The notes beneath the pieces were generated by a model, which saw nothing but the letters and a program-made list of their open reading frames with translations, ran no database searches and was not told the origin of the DNA. A DNA stretch of 64,000 nucleotides from contig NZ_CP146986.1 of the NCBI RefSeq assembly GCF_037126175.1, positions 4,646,001-4,710,000 of the forward strand. The letters are read 5' to 3'. Within the stretch, counting starts at the first letter, position 1. The number at the start of each line of letters is the position of its first letter. The DNA comes from Pseudomonas sp. RSB 5.4. GTDB lineage: Bacteria; Pseudomonadota; Gammaproteobacteria; Pseudomonadales; Pseudomonadaceae. The position numbers and the translations under genes are program-made. Shown here one piece after another: positions 1 through 7,255 of this stretch.

Positions 1-306
1 GACGAAGCGATAGTTGAAGGTGACCTGTTGCAGGGTGGCGATCATTTCGTCATCGCAACTGCGTAACGGCTGCGCTTCGAGGTCGTCGAGACTTTCGCGC
101 AATTGCCCGAACAGTTGCTCCAGACGAGCCAGAAAACGCTCGCCCTGAGCGTTCATCTCCTGGCTCTCGTTTTGTTCGATCTGGTGAATGGCGAAGAACA
201 TTCCACCGGCGATCAGCAACGCAGCGCTGAGGACAGCCGCGATCATCGCCAAAAACCACGGGCGATAGAACCAGCTACGCAGCGTCGCTCGGGTAGCAAC
301 CATCAT
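1..306 (-). CDS. CSS-motif EAL-type c-di-GMP phosphodiesterase, N-terminal part only
   Basis: The frame runs off the window edge, so only about 100 N-terminal residues are visible. It starts with two adjacent Met codons (306 or 303), then a basic stretch (RATLRSWFYRPW), one hydrophobic membrane segment at about residues 17-37, and a periplasmic part that reaches a cysteine in LRSCDDEMIATLQQV. That arrangement is how CSS-motif sensor domains begin, and these normally precede a second membrane segment and a cytoplasmic EAL domain that degrades c-di-GMP. The EAL domain itself is outside the window, so the enzymatic call is inference. It lies downstream of the amidase and dgcP on the same strand. 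Another membrane sensor protein remains possible. Confidence 0.6.
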   Translation of the reverse strand, partial: MMVATRATLRSWFYRPWFLAMIAAVLSAALLIAGGMFFAIHQIEQNESQEMNAQGERFLARLEQLFGQLRESLDDLEAQPLRSCDDEMIATLQQVTFNYRFV

Positions 307-379
307 GGAATATCCGAAGAATTACCAATGAGTTATAGCTGCTGATTACGGTTTCGCCCTGACCGTCGGGCGGGCGTCA

Positions 380-1159
380 TTATTTTGTCTGGTTGAGTAC
401 CAGCAACAATGCCGCCGTTTGTGCGTCCGGCGTACCGTCGAAGCGTGAAGGGCGGAAGTGCATCTGGAAGGCGGCGAGTACATGACGGGTTGCGACATCC
501 AGCTCGCCGGTTTGCGGGGTGTCGTAACCGACGCGCGCCAGTTGTGCCTGGAACCAGCTGATACTCGGCAGCTCGGCGTTGAACTGTGCCTGCTGGCGCG
601 CCACGGCTTGTTCATCGGGCCACACGCCCAGGCCTTCGGCGGCCAGGCGTTTCCAAGGGAACAGCGGCCCCGGGTCGAGTTTGCGCAGGGGGGCGATGTC
701 GCTGTGACCGATGATATGGCGCGGGCTGATGCCCTGACGCTGGCTGATGTCCTTGAGCAGAACGATCAGCGACTGGATCTGCGCTTCGCTGTACGGAAAC
801 CACAGGCGCCCGGTCGGCGTGTCCTTGAAGCCCGGATTGACGATTTCGATGCCGATCGAGCTGGAGTTGAGCCAGGTGCGGCCCTGCCACTGACTTTCCC
901 CGGCATGCCATGCACGCTGGTTTTCATCCATCAGTTTGTAGATGGTGGCGCTTTTGTCGTCGCCGATCAGGTAGTGACTGCTGACTTCGCCGTGGGTCAA
1001 CAGCTGCAGCGAACGTGCCAACGATGCAGAGGTGTAATGCACGATCACGAACTGCACGCGGCTGTCGTGATTGGCCGAAGGATGGCTGGTGTCGTAACGC
1101 GGGGCGCTGGCACAACCGGCCAGAACGAGCAGCGACGCAAGGAGAGCAAAAAATTTCAT
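380..1159 (-). CDS. ampDh2: N-acetylmuramoyl-L-alanine amidase, AmpDh2/AmiD-like lipoprotein
   Basis: The 259-residue protein should cleave the bond between N-acetylmuramic acid and L-alanine in periplasmic peptidoglycan fragments. It opens with a lipoprotein signal ending in LAGC (Cys16), which suggests an outer-membrane anchor. The amidase_2 domain shows the expected zinc ligands His41 (VIVHYTS), His152 and Asp162 (GHSDIAPLRKLDPGP), with catalytic Glu105 in GIEIVN. The last 70 residues look like a peptidoglycan-binding helix bundle, the two-domain layout of E. coli AmiD and P. aeruginosa AmpDh2. An in-frame ATG at 1180 would add seven residues; the inner ATG gives the cleaner lipoprotein signal. 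Same strand as dgcP. Confidence 0.87.
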   Translation of the reverse strand: MKFFALLASLLVLAGCASAPRYDTSHPSANHDSRVQFVIVHYTSASLARSLQLLTHGEVSSHYLIGDDKSATIYKLMDENQRAWHAGESQWQGRTWLNSSSIGIEIVNPGFKDTPTGRLWFPYSEAQIQSLIVLLKDISQRQGISPRHIIGHSDIAPLRKLDPGPLFPWKRLAAEGLGVWPDEQAVARQQAQFNAELPSISWFQAQLARVGYDTPQTGELDVATRHVLAAFQMHFRPSRFDGTPDAQTAALLLVLNQTK

Positions 1160-1259
1160 GGCAGAAGACAGTACACGCAAGACAGTAATGCAACAGTGTA
1201 ACGTACTGCCTTGCGTATCGACGGCCGATGGGCTGATTTAAACAAAATGGAACAATTGC

Positions 1260-3335
1260 TCAGCCCAGCTCGACCCGGTTGCGCCCGCTGTTTTTCGCGC
1301 GGTACAGCGCCTGATCGGCTCTTTTGAGCACCAGATCGCTGTGTTCTCCCGTCCTGAACGACGCCAGGCCCATGGAAATGGTGATCGTCACCCGTTCACC
1401 CTTGAAGTGAAACGGGCAGGCTTCGATCGCCGCGCGCAGGCTTTCAAGCAGTTTGGCGCCGACGGCCGGCGTGGTGGCCGGCAGCAGCAGAACGAATTCT
1501 TCGCCACCAAAGCGGGCAATGAAATCTGCACCGCGCAGGCGTTTGCGCAGTACGGTGGCGATGATCTTCAGTACCTTGTCGCCGGCCAGATGGCCGTAGT
1601 TGTCGTTGATGCGCTTGAAATGATCGAGGTCGAGCATCGCCAGGCTCAAGGTATTGCCGTGTTGCTGCCACTGCTTGATCTCGTGTTCCAGCCGTTCGCT
1701 CCAGGCGGCGCGGTTGGGCAGGCCGGTCAGCGGATCGATCAGGGCTTTCTGCCGTTGTTCTTCCAGGTGTTCGCGAAAGCCCAGGGCTTCCTGCTCCATG
1801 TGCGCCACGCGCTCGGCCAGACCTTTGAGACGTGCCGCCACTTCCTGCTCGCGGGCATCGCGTTGTTTCTGGTGCTGGTCCATGGTGCCGAGCAGGCCTT
1901 CGAGATGGTTCTCCAGCACCTGTTTGAGGTCATCCAGATCAGCCGCCTCCTGCATGCTGGTCTGCAAGCCGTCGACTTGCTCGCGGATCTGCGTGTCCAT
2001 TGCCCGTGCCGCCGAGCTGTTGTCGGCGTGGCCCTCGCTGGCGGCCTGCAAGTTACTCTGGAACGCTTCGAGGCGTTCGTTGAGTTGTTGCAGATAGGCT
2101 TCGAACTCGTGCTGGCCGCTGTCGGTGATGGCCAGCATCAAGGTCGCAAGATCGTCGAGAATCGGCAGCAGTTCGTACCAGTTCAGGCCATTTTTCAAAC
2201 GGTCGCGCATCGCCTCGGCCTGCGGGCGATGGCGCTCGGGCAAGGTCAGGTCGTCAAGTAGCCCGATCAGCGTGTCTTCAATGTGTTTGGCCACCGAACT
2301 GTAGGACGGCTCCGGCGAGTCGGGCAGGGCGAACAGAATGTCCTGCTCGGGTTGCTCCGGGTCGATGGCGGCCAGGGCCTGGGCGATCGGTTCGGGCAGG
2401 GGCAGGCTGTCGAGCAGCAACGGTGTCGGGCTGTCACCGGGGTGGATCAACTCGTCGGGGTTGATCGCGGCAACCAGCGCTGGTGATGTGATCGGGGTGG
2501 CCGGCCGCGCGACTTCCGGTTCGGTTGCCGGCAGTGCGGGCGCGGCAGCGGGTTCGCTGATCGGCTCGACTGCAACCACGGGTGGCACAAATGAAACCAC
2601 GGGCGATTCGGCCTGGGGTTGCACGGCTGGCGTTTGCTGAAGCTCAGCCTCCGGTGGTTGCGCGATGGTCTCTGCGGTGAGCGGCGCTACCGGCACCGGT
2701 TCGATTGCTCTTGTCGGCACGGGCTCTGGCTCTGGCGCAGGTCCCGCGCTGGGTGGTGCAGGCGCTTGAGGCTGATCCGGGGCCGGCGGCGCGGCTGTTG
2801 CCTCTTCACTCTCGCGGCTGCCAAACAAACGCTGCAGAAAGCCCGGACGGTCCGGCTCGGCCGGTGTTTCCAGCTGGCTCAGCGCCTTGCCCTGCAAACC
2901 GCTGAGTTCGCTCAGCAGCAGCGGCATTTCCCGCGCCTGACCGACCCGGCTGTCGAGTTGCTTGGCGAATTTCTTCAGCGGCTGGGCGACTTCCCGAGGC
3001 AGCGGCAAGGCTTGCAGCTGGGTGACCAGCGCGGTCAGCGCGGTGCTGACCTGATCGATACGGGTCTCGCGGCGCTGCTCGGAATCGAGCACGGCTTTTT
3101 CCAGGCGCGGCAGCAGGGCTGCGAGGCCGGCGTCCATGTCGTCGGTGCGCACCACGTCGCGCATCTCTTTCATGCACTGATCAACGACTTTGTCGGTGCC
3201 TTCGGCGGCCAGCGTGCTGCGCACCAGACCGCGACGCAGCAAGTCGAGCCGGGCGGCCCAGCGACGTTCGAGCTTGTCCTGTTGTTCGATGCTTTTAAGG
3301 TACTTCTCTTTCCAGCGCTGGGCGTCGTCGCTCAT
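1260..3335 (-). CDS. dgcP: diguanylate cyclase DgcP (GGDEF)
   Basis: This 691-residue protein makes c-di-GMP from two GTP. The C-terminal GGDEF domain carries an active GGEEF signature at 610-614 (ARFGGEEFVLLLP) and an RxxD inhibitory site (RGAD) five residues upstream, so product feedback is expected. The N-terminal third is helical. A low-complexity Pro/Ala/Glu-rich linker spans roughly residues 175-300, and a coiled-coil region follows at about 390-530. No membrane segment is seen. This matches P. aeruginosa DgcP (PA5487), a cyclase I recall as polar-localised. Its start overlaps the stop of the upstream hydrolase gene by 4 bp, so the two are probably translationally coupled and co-transcribed from the dsbA side. 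Confidence 0.9.
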   Translation of the reverse strand: MSDDAQRWKEKYLKSIEQQDKLERRWAARLDLLRRGLVRSTLAAEGTDKVVDQCMKEMRDVVRTDDMDAGLAALLPRLEKAVLDSEQRRETRIDQVSTALTALVTQLQALPLPREVAQPLKKFAKQLDSRVGQAREMPLLLSELSGLQGKALSQLETPAEPDRPGFLQRLFGSRESEEATAAPPAPDQPQAPAPPSAGPAPEPEPVPTRAIEPVPVAPLTAETIAQPPEAELQQTPAVQPQAESPVVSFVPPVVAVEPISEPAAAPALPATEPEVARPATPITSPALVAAINPDELIHPGDSPTPLLLDSLPLPEPIAQALAAIDPEQPEQDILFALPDSPEPSYSSVAKHIEDTLIGLLDDLTLPERHRPQAEAMRDRLKNGLNWYELLPILDDLATLMLAITDSGQHEFEAYLQQLNERLEAFQSNLQAASEGHADNSSAARAMDTQIREQVDGLQTSMQEAADLDDLKQVLENHLEGLLGTMDQHQKQRDAREQEVAARLKGLAERVAHMEQEALGFREHLEEQRQKALIDPLTGLPNRAAWSERLEHEIKQWQQHGNTLSLAMLDLDHFKRINDNYGHLAGDKVLKIIATVLRKRLRGADFIARFGGEEFVLLLPATTPAVGAKLLESLRAAIEACPFHFKGERVTITISMGLASFRTGEHSDLVLKRADQALYRAKNSGRNRVELG

Positions 3336-4210
3336 TCAGGGGTTCCGCGAGGGGCAGGACTCATCGCGGGCAATGCATCGGCCGTGAGCGAACCCGGCAG
3401 ACGGATCTCTACCGCGACCGGCAGGTGATCGGAAATGGGTTGAGCCAGCACCTCGACCTTTTCCAGGGTCAGGGTCGGGCTGAGCAAAATGTGATCCAGG
3501 CAACGCTGCGGCCGCCAGCTGGGGAACGTCGCCTCCATCTGCGGGGCCAGCAGGCCGAGATCGCGTAACGGTGACTGTTGTAGCAGATCACTGGCATGGG
3601 TGTTCATGTCGCCCATCAATATCTGGTGCTTGTAGCCACTGATCAGATCGCGAATGTAGGCCAATTGCAGGCTGCGCACTCTGGCACCGAGCGCCAGGTG
3701 CATCATCACCACCACCAGCGCCTCCGGACCTTCGCCGAAGCGCAGCAGGATCGCGCCGCGACCTTTCGGGCCGGGCAGCGGATGATCTTCGATCGCCCAC
3801 GGCTTCAGGCGACTGAGCACGCCATTGCTGTGCTGGGCCAGTCGGCCGAGGTTGCGATTGAGTTGTTGATACCAGTAGGGGAAGGCGCCGAGGTGGGCCA
3901 GGTGTTCGACTTGATTGACGTAGCCTGAGCGCAGGCTGCCGCCATCGGCTTCCTGCAGGGCGACCAGATCGAAGTCGCCAAGCAGGTCGCCGATTTTTTG
4001 CAGATTGCCTGAGCGCCCGGTGTGCGGCAGCAGATGCTGCCAGCTGCGGGTCAGGTAGTGCCGATAGCGCTCGGTGCTGATGCCGACCTGGATGTTGAAG
4101 CTGAGCAAGCGCAGACGATGGTCTGCGGGCAGGCCCGTGGACTCCAGGTGATGCTCGTTGACCTGCGGATCATGCAGGCCAACGATGCGTTCGGTGCCCC
4201 AGCGGCGCAT
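3332..4210 (-). CDS. endonuclease/exonuclease/phosphatase family protein
   Basis: This 292-residue cytoplasmic protein has the EEP fold of phosphodiesterases and nucleases. Visible motifs are LLSFNIQVG near the N-terminus, VALQEADGG (the metal-binding Glu), the central LMGDMNTHASD (the DxN motif) and the C-terminal pair LDHILLS and SDHLPVAVEIRLP with the catalytic Asp-His. Substrate cannot be deduced; relatives act on DNA, RNA, inositol phosphates or sphingomyelin. It sits between dsbA (14-bp gap) and dgcP (4-bp overlap), the same arrangement as P. aeruginosa PA5487-PA5489, which indicates one transcript. There is no signal peptide, so it is unlikely to be a secreted toxin. Confidence 0.85.
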   Translation of the reverse strand: MRRWGTERIVGLHDPQVNEHHLESTGLPADHRLRLLSFNIQVGISTERYRHYLTRSWQHLLPHTGRSGNLQKIGDLLGDFDLVALQEADGGSLRSGYVNQVEHLAHLGAFPYWYQQLNRNLGRLAQHSNGVLSRLKPWAIEDHPLPGPKGRGAILLRFGEGPEALVVVMMHLALGARVRSLQLAYIRDLISGYKHQILMGDMNTHASDLLQQSPLRDLGLLAPQMEATFPSWRPQRCLDHILLSPTLTLEKVEVLAQPISDHLPVAVEIRLPGSLTADALPAMSPAPRGTPE

Positions 4211-4224
4211 GGCGATTGCCGCGC

Positions 4225-4866
4225 TTAGTTGGCAGCTGCCTTGTTGGCCGCTCGCTCTTTGGCGATCAGTTGATCAGCCAGTTGCAGCGCTTCTTTCTCG
4301 CCACCGGCAGAGCCGACGTCAAAGCGGTATTTGCCGTTGACGATCATGGTTGGAACGCCAGTGATTTCATACTTCTTGGCCAGCTCACGTGCCTTGACGA
4401 TCTGCCCTTTGATGGCGAACGAGTTGAAGGTGGCCAGGAACTTGTCCTTGTCGACGCCTTGAGTGGCAAGGAAGTCAGCCATGTCTTCAGGCTTGGTCAG
4501 GGGTTTGCGTTCTTTCTGGATGGCATTGAATACCGCAGCATGAACCTTGTGCTCGACGCCCATCGCTTCCAGGGTCAGGAACATCTGGCCATGAGCGTCC
4601 CACGGGCCGCCGAACATGGCCGGAATACGCACGAAGTTGACGTCGGATGGCAGTTTTTCAACCCAGGGATTGATCACTGGCTCGAAGGAGTAGCAATGCG
4701 GGCAGCCGTACCAGAACAGCTCCACCACTTCGATCTTGCCAGGTACTGCCACCGGCACCGGGTTGGCCAGTTCGACATAAGGGGCGGCCGGTGCTTCGGC
4801 AGCCTGGGCGGTGAAGCCGAACAGGCTGGCAGCGACGAGAGCGGCGCTGATGATCAGATTACGCAT
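4225..4866 (-). CDS. dsbA: thiol:disulfide interchange protein DsbA
   Basis: This is the periplasmic oxidase that puts disulfide bonds into exported proteins. The 213 residues start with a Sec signal peptide (about 22 residues, ending FTAQA). The thioredoxin-fold active site is FWYGCPHCYSFEP with Cys55 and Cys58, and the cis-proline loop is ITGVPTMIVNG, as in DsbA. The ATG is preceded by a good Shine-Dalgarno (CAGGAG). It lies downstream of the cytochrome c4 terminator, so it probably has its own promoter between 4867 and 4960. It heads the group dsbA-EEP-dgcP. Clients in this window include the secreted c-type cytochrome proteins and perhaps the CSS-domain protein. Confidence 0.95.
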   Translation of the reverse strand: MRNLIISAALVAASLFGFTAQAAEAPAAPYVELANPVPVAVPGKIEVVELFWYGCPHCYSFEPVINPWVEKLPSDVNFVRIPAMFGGPWDAHGQMFLTLEAMGVEHKVHAAVFNAIQKERKPLTKPEDMADFLATQGVDKDKFLATFNSFAIKGQIVKARELAKKYEITGVPTMIVNGKYRFDVGSAGGEKEALQLADQLIAKERAANKAAAN

Positions 4867-4960
4867 GCTTTACTCCTGGACAATTTTGGTCGCCTCGCGC
4901 GACCTGTTTTCAGACAGATCCTGGCGGGCATGAGTTCTGTAGTGTAACGGCAGCGGCCAC

Positions 4961-4990
4961 AAAAAAGGGCAGCCAAAGCCACCCTTTTTA
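4961..4990 (-). terminator. intrinsic terminator of the cytochrome c4 gene
   Basis: Arms AAAAAGGG and CCCTTTTT flank a GC-containing loop, and on the minus strand the stem is followed by six Ts. It lies 77 bp beyond the c4 stop codon and upstream of dsbA, so it should separate the cytochrome transcript from the dsbA operon. The flanking A/T runs could make it bidirectional. Confidence 0.7.
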
Positions 4991-5008
4991 TACTTGCTGC
5001 GACGGATT

Positions 5009-5058
5009 AATCGAGCGTTAACGTTGCAGGAGATGTCCATCAGCGTTAACGCTCGATT
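5009..5058. repeat. perfect 15-bp inverted repeat with 20-bp spacer
   Basis: The arms AATCGAGCGTTAACG (5009-5023) and CGTTAACGCTCGATT (5044-5058) are exact reverse complements. The repeat sits eight bases beyond the c4 stop codon and is followed 20 bp later by a separate classic terminator. There is no T-run next to it. It could be an mRNA-stabilising 3' hairpin or a protein site; the internal GTTAAC is itself palindromic. Confidence 0.75.
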
Positions 5059-5066
5059 CAGGGCGG

Positions 5067-5678
5067 TTAGTGCAGGCCCTGGATGTAGCTGGCGACCGCG
5101 GCGATATCTTCGTCGCTCAGTTTGCGAGCGATGGTGCGCATTGGCATGGAGTCGCCGTCGTTGGCGCGACCGCCTTCTTCCTTGCGGAATTCGGTCAGTT
5201 GTTTGGCGATGTATTGAGCGTGTTGGCCACCCAGGTGCGGGAAGCCTGCGGCGGCGTTGCCGGCACCGTTCGGCGAGTGGCAGCCGGTACAGGCTGGCAG
5301 GCCTTTGTCCAGGTTGCCGCCACGGAACAGGGCTTCACCTCGCGCGACGATCTTTGGATCGGCGGCGCCGACGCTGCCTTTCTGGCTGGCGAAGTAGGCG
5401 GCGATGTCGGCCAGATCCTGATCGCTCAGGTTGGTCAGCAGGCCGGTCATTTCCAGAACGACGCGCTTGCCCGACTTGATGTCGTGCAACTGCTTGTCGA
5501 GGTAGCGTTCACCTTGACCGGCCAGTTTCGGGAAGTTTGGCGCCATGCTGTTTCCGTCCGGGCCATGGCAGGCCCCGCAAACGGCGGCTTTCGCCTGGCC
5601 GGCTGCTGCATCCCCAGCAGCATGGGCGATGCCTGAGATTCCCACGGTCAACAGCAGACTCACGATCAATTTGTTCAT
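5067..5678 (-). CDS. cc4: cytochrome c4 (di-heme, periplasmic)
   Basis: This 203-residue di-heme electron carrier passes electrons to terminal oxidases in the periplasm. It has a Sec signal (MNKLIVSLLLTVGISGIAHA) followed by two homologous c-type domains. The heme-binding sites are CGACH at 34-38 and CTGCH at 130-134, with methionines NSMAPNFP and DSMPMRTI placed to act as the sixth ligands. Length and the two-domain layout fit cytochrome c4. It follows the c5-like gene after 45 bp on the same strand, so they are probably co-transcribed, and it ends before a terminator at 4961-4990. Likely partners are the cbb3 or aa3 oxidases. Confidence 0.93.
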   Translation of the reverse strand: MNKLIVSLLLTVGISGIAHAAGDAAAGQAKAAVCGACHGPDGNSMAPNFPKLAGQGERYLDKQLHDIKSGKRVVLEMTGLLTNLSDQDLADIAAYFASQKGSVGAADPKIVARGEALFRGGNLDKGLPACTGCHSPNGAGNAAAGFPHLGGQHAQYIAKQLTEFRKEEGGRANDGDSMPMRTIARKLSDEDIAAVASYIQGLH

Positions 5679-5723
5679 CAGCTAATCCAACTACGGCTAA
5701 GGGTTAAAAGTTATGGACCGGGT

Positions 5724-6083
5724 TTACTCGCTCATCCAGAGGATGATGGCCTGGTAATCCTCGGCACTGCAGTCCATGCACAAACCACGCGGCGGCATCG
5801 CCTTGAAACCCTGGGTCACGTGTTGCACCAGCGTCGCCATCCCTTTCGCCAACCTCGGCGTCCAGGCTTCCTTATCGCCTCTTTCGGGCGCCATGGGGAG
5901 TTGGCCGGCATGACAGGCACCACAAACATGGTTGTACACGGCTTCCGGATCCTGTGTAGCCTGTGCGCTGTAAAGCGGTAGCAGGACTCCGGCAGCCAGC
6001 AGCCATTTAAACGACCTTTTCAGGGTTGAGAGCGTTCTGCGTTCTAATGCGCAATCAAGGTCTGTCGCTCTCGTGAACTTCAT
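5724..6083 (-). CDS. c5-family mono-heme cytochrome
   Basis: From the ATG at 6083 the product is 119 residues: an unusually long charged leader (about residues 1-25), a hydrophobic signal segment ([16 protein letters not shown]), then one heme site CGACH at 54-58 and the motif [10 protein letters not shown], in which the Met is the likely axial ligand and the two Cys probably form a disulfide, as in cytochrome c5. It should be a periplasmic electron carrier. No better start is visible: the ATG has GAAGG directly against it, and a shorter form would need a non-standard codon. Its 5' end lies on the opposite strand from the engB promoter region. It pairs with the c4 gene downstream. Confidence 0.8.
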   Translation of the reverse strand: MKFTRATDLDCALERRTLSTLKRSFKWLLAAGVLLPLYSAQATQDPEAVYNHVCGACHAGQLPMAPERGDKEAWTPRLAKGMATLVQHVTQGFKAMPPRGLCMDCSAEDYQAIILWMSE

Positions 6084-6198
6084 CCTTCGCTGGGACAAAG
6101 CACACACAAAATCTGCGGCATTATATACTGGCGTCACTGAAACGGAAGCGACACCGCGTTCCGCGCCCAATCCCGGCGCCGCCCACATCGGAAATCCC

Positions 6199-6843
6199 AT
6201 GCAACTCAAGAATCCCATCCTCGGCCTGTGCCAACAGTCCACGTTCATGCTCAGTGCCGCCAAAGTCGATCAATGCCCTGACGACGAAGGCTTCGAAGTG
6301 GCGTTCGCCGGTCGTTCCAACGCTGGTAAATCCAGTGCACTGAACACCCTGACTCACGCCAGCCTGGCGCGCACCTCGAAAACCCCGGGTCGCACACAGC
6401 TGTTGAACTTCTTCAAGCTAGACGATGAACGGCGTCTGGTCGACCTGCCGGGCTATGGTTATGCAAAAGTACCGATCCCGCTCAAGCAACACTGGCAGCG
6501 TCACCTCGAGGCTTACCTCGGTGGCCGCGAGAGTTTGAAGGGTTTGATTTTGATGATGGACATCCGCCATCCAATGACCGATTTCGACCTGCTGATGCTC
6601 GACTGGGCCGTTGCCGCCGGCATGCCGATGCACATTCTGCTGACCAAGGCCGACAAGCTGACCTATGGCGCAGCCAAGAACACGCTGCTGAAAGTGCAGT
6701 CGGAAATCCGCAAGGGCTGGGGTGATCTGGTGACGATCCAGCTGTTCTCGGCGCCAAAACGCATGGGTCTGGAAGAGGCCTACACTGTGTTGGCAGGCTG
6801 GATGGAACTGGCGGACAAGGGTGCGGAAACAACAGCTGAATAA
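6199..6843 (+). CDS. yihA: ribosome biogenesis GTPase YihA/YsxC (EngB)
   Basis: This is a small essential-type GTPase for large ribosomal subunit assembly. The start at MQLKNPILG gives 214 residues, the usual family length; open frame continues upstream to 6073 but that would add residues not seen in the family. The G motifs are clear: G1 GRSNAGKS at 38-45, G2 within KTPGRTQ, G3 DLPGYGY at 82-88, G4 LTKADK, and a G5-type SAP. It is transcribed away from the c5-like cytochrome gene and is followed by a 110-bp inverted-repeat element and ersA before polA, the same engB-sRNA-polA order as in other Pseudomonas. Confidence 0.95.
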   Translation: MQLKNPILGLCQQSTFMLSAAKVDQCPDDEGFEVAFAGRSNAGKSSALNTLTHASLARTSKTPGRTQLLNFFKLDDERRLVDLPGYGYAKVPIPLKQHWQRHLEAYLGGRESLKGLILMMDIRHPMTDFDLLMLDWAVAAGMPMHILLTKADKLTYGAAKNTLLKVQSEIRKGWGDLVTIQLFSAPKRMGLEEAYTVLAGWMELADKGAETTAE

Positions 6844-6860
6844 TCGGATTATGGAAAATT

Positions 6861-6970
6861 GGTTGTAGTGCGGTCAGGCAAGGCAAAAGCGTTAATAAAA
6901 AGCGGAGTTTAGGGGACCTAAATGAGCATTTTTAGTAACGCTTTTAACGCAGCATGACCGCGCTACAGCC
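6861..6970. repeat. 110-bp near-perfect inverted-repeat element (MITE-like)
   Basis: The ends GGTTGTAGTGCGGTCA (6861-6876) and the reverse complement of 6955-6970 agree at 14 of 16 positions. The pairing continues inward through AAAAGCGTTA, TAAAAA, GC and TTTAG to a centre near 6915, so the whole element could form one long hairpin. It has no coding capacity. It lies between engB and the ErsA terminator, ending 11 bp before the terminator T-run. I cannot tell whether it belongs to one of the dispersed repeat families known from P. fluorescens genomes. Confidence 0.8.
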
Positions 6971-6981
6971 GATTTTTGGGT

Positions 6982-7025
6982 AAAAAAAGCCCCGGACTTC
7001 GTATGGGGAGGGAGAAGTTCCGGGG
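6982..7025 (-). terminator. Rho-independent terminator of ErsA
   Basis: Arms at 6990-7000 and 7014-7025 (minus-strand CCCCGGAACTTC pairing with GAAGTCCGGGG, one bulged A) form the stem, followed by seven Ts. In an Hfq-dependent sRNA this structure is also part of the functional RNA. Confidence 0.88.
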
Positions 7026-7114
7026 TTTAAGCTCCGAACCGCTAGGGCGGGGTTCAGATATCTGCCAACACTTAACACAACATAGGAGCATTGAAGGGCT
7101 TCACCAGCCATTCA
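6982..7114 (-). ncRNA. ersA: small regulatory RNA ErsA (Spot 42-like position)
   Basis: The segment lies between engB and polA, where P. aeruginosa encodes the roughly 132-nt, envelope-stress-responsive sRNA ErsA. On the minus strand it holds a 5' hairpin region, a second GC-rich hairpin around 7030-7060 and a strong terminator hairpin ending in seven Ts at 6982. The terminator loop contains the C-rich TCCCTCCCC, suited to pairing with Shine-Dalgarno regions of target mRNAs. From the -10 element at 7120-7124 a start near 7114 gives about 133 nt, matching the known length. In P. aeruginosa ErsA represses algC and acts with Hfq; targets here are inference. The exact 5' end is estimated. Confidence 0.85.
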
Positions 7115-7119
7115 GTATC

Positions 7120-7147
7120 TCTGAGTAGTGAGTTGTCAGATTAGTTC
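7120..7147 (-). promoter_or_regulatory. AlgU (sigma-22/RpoE-like) promoter of ersA
   Basis: On the minus strand GAACTA (7147-7142) is followed by a 17-bp spacer and TCAGA (7124-7120). The AlgU consensus is GAACTT-N16/17-TCTGA, so each element has one mismatch. ErsA transcription in P. aeruginosa is known to depend on AlgU, which supports the call. Confidence 0.7.
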
Positions 7148-7206
7148 AGATTTTTTTCAAAAAGCTTTGGAATTACCCCAAGCGCGTTTCGAAATAAGCG
7201 CGTTTC

Positions 7207-7243
7207 GGGCGTTTGCCGCGACGGTGTGTCGCGGCAAACGCCC
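7207..7243 (-). terminator. strong 16-bp hairpin after polA
   Basis: GGGCGTTTGCCGCGAC (7207-7222) and its exact complement at 7228-7243 leave a 5-base loop. It lies 13 bp past the polA stop. No T-run follows, but on the minus strand the 12-mer CGAAACGCGCTT occurs twice just downstream. It probably ends or stabilises the polA mRNA. Confidence 0.65.
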
Positions 7244-7255
7244 GGGCCAGATGCC

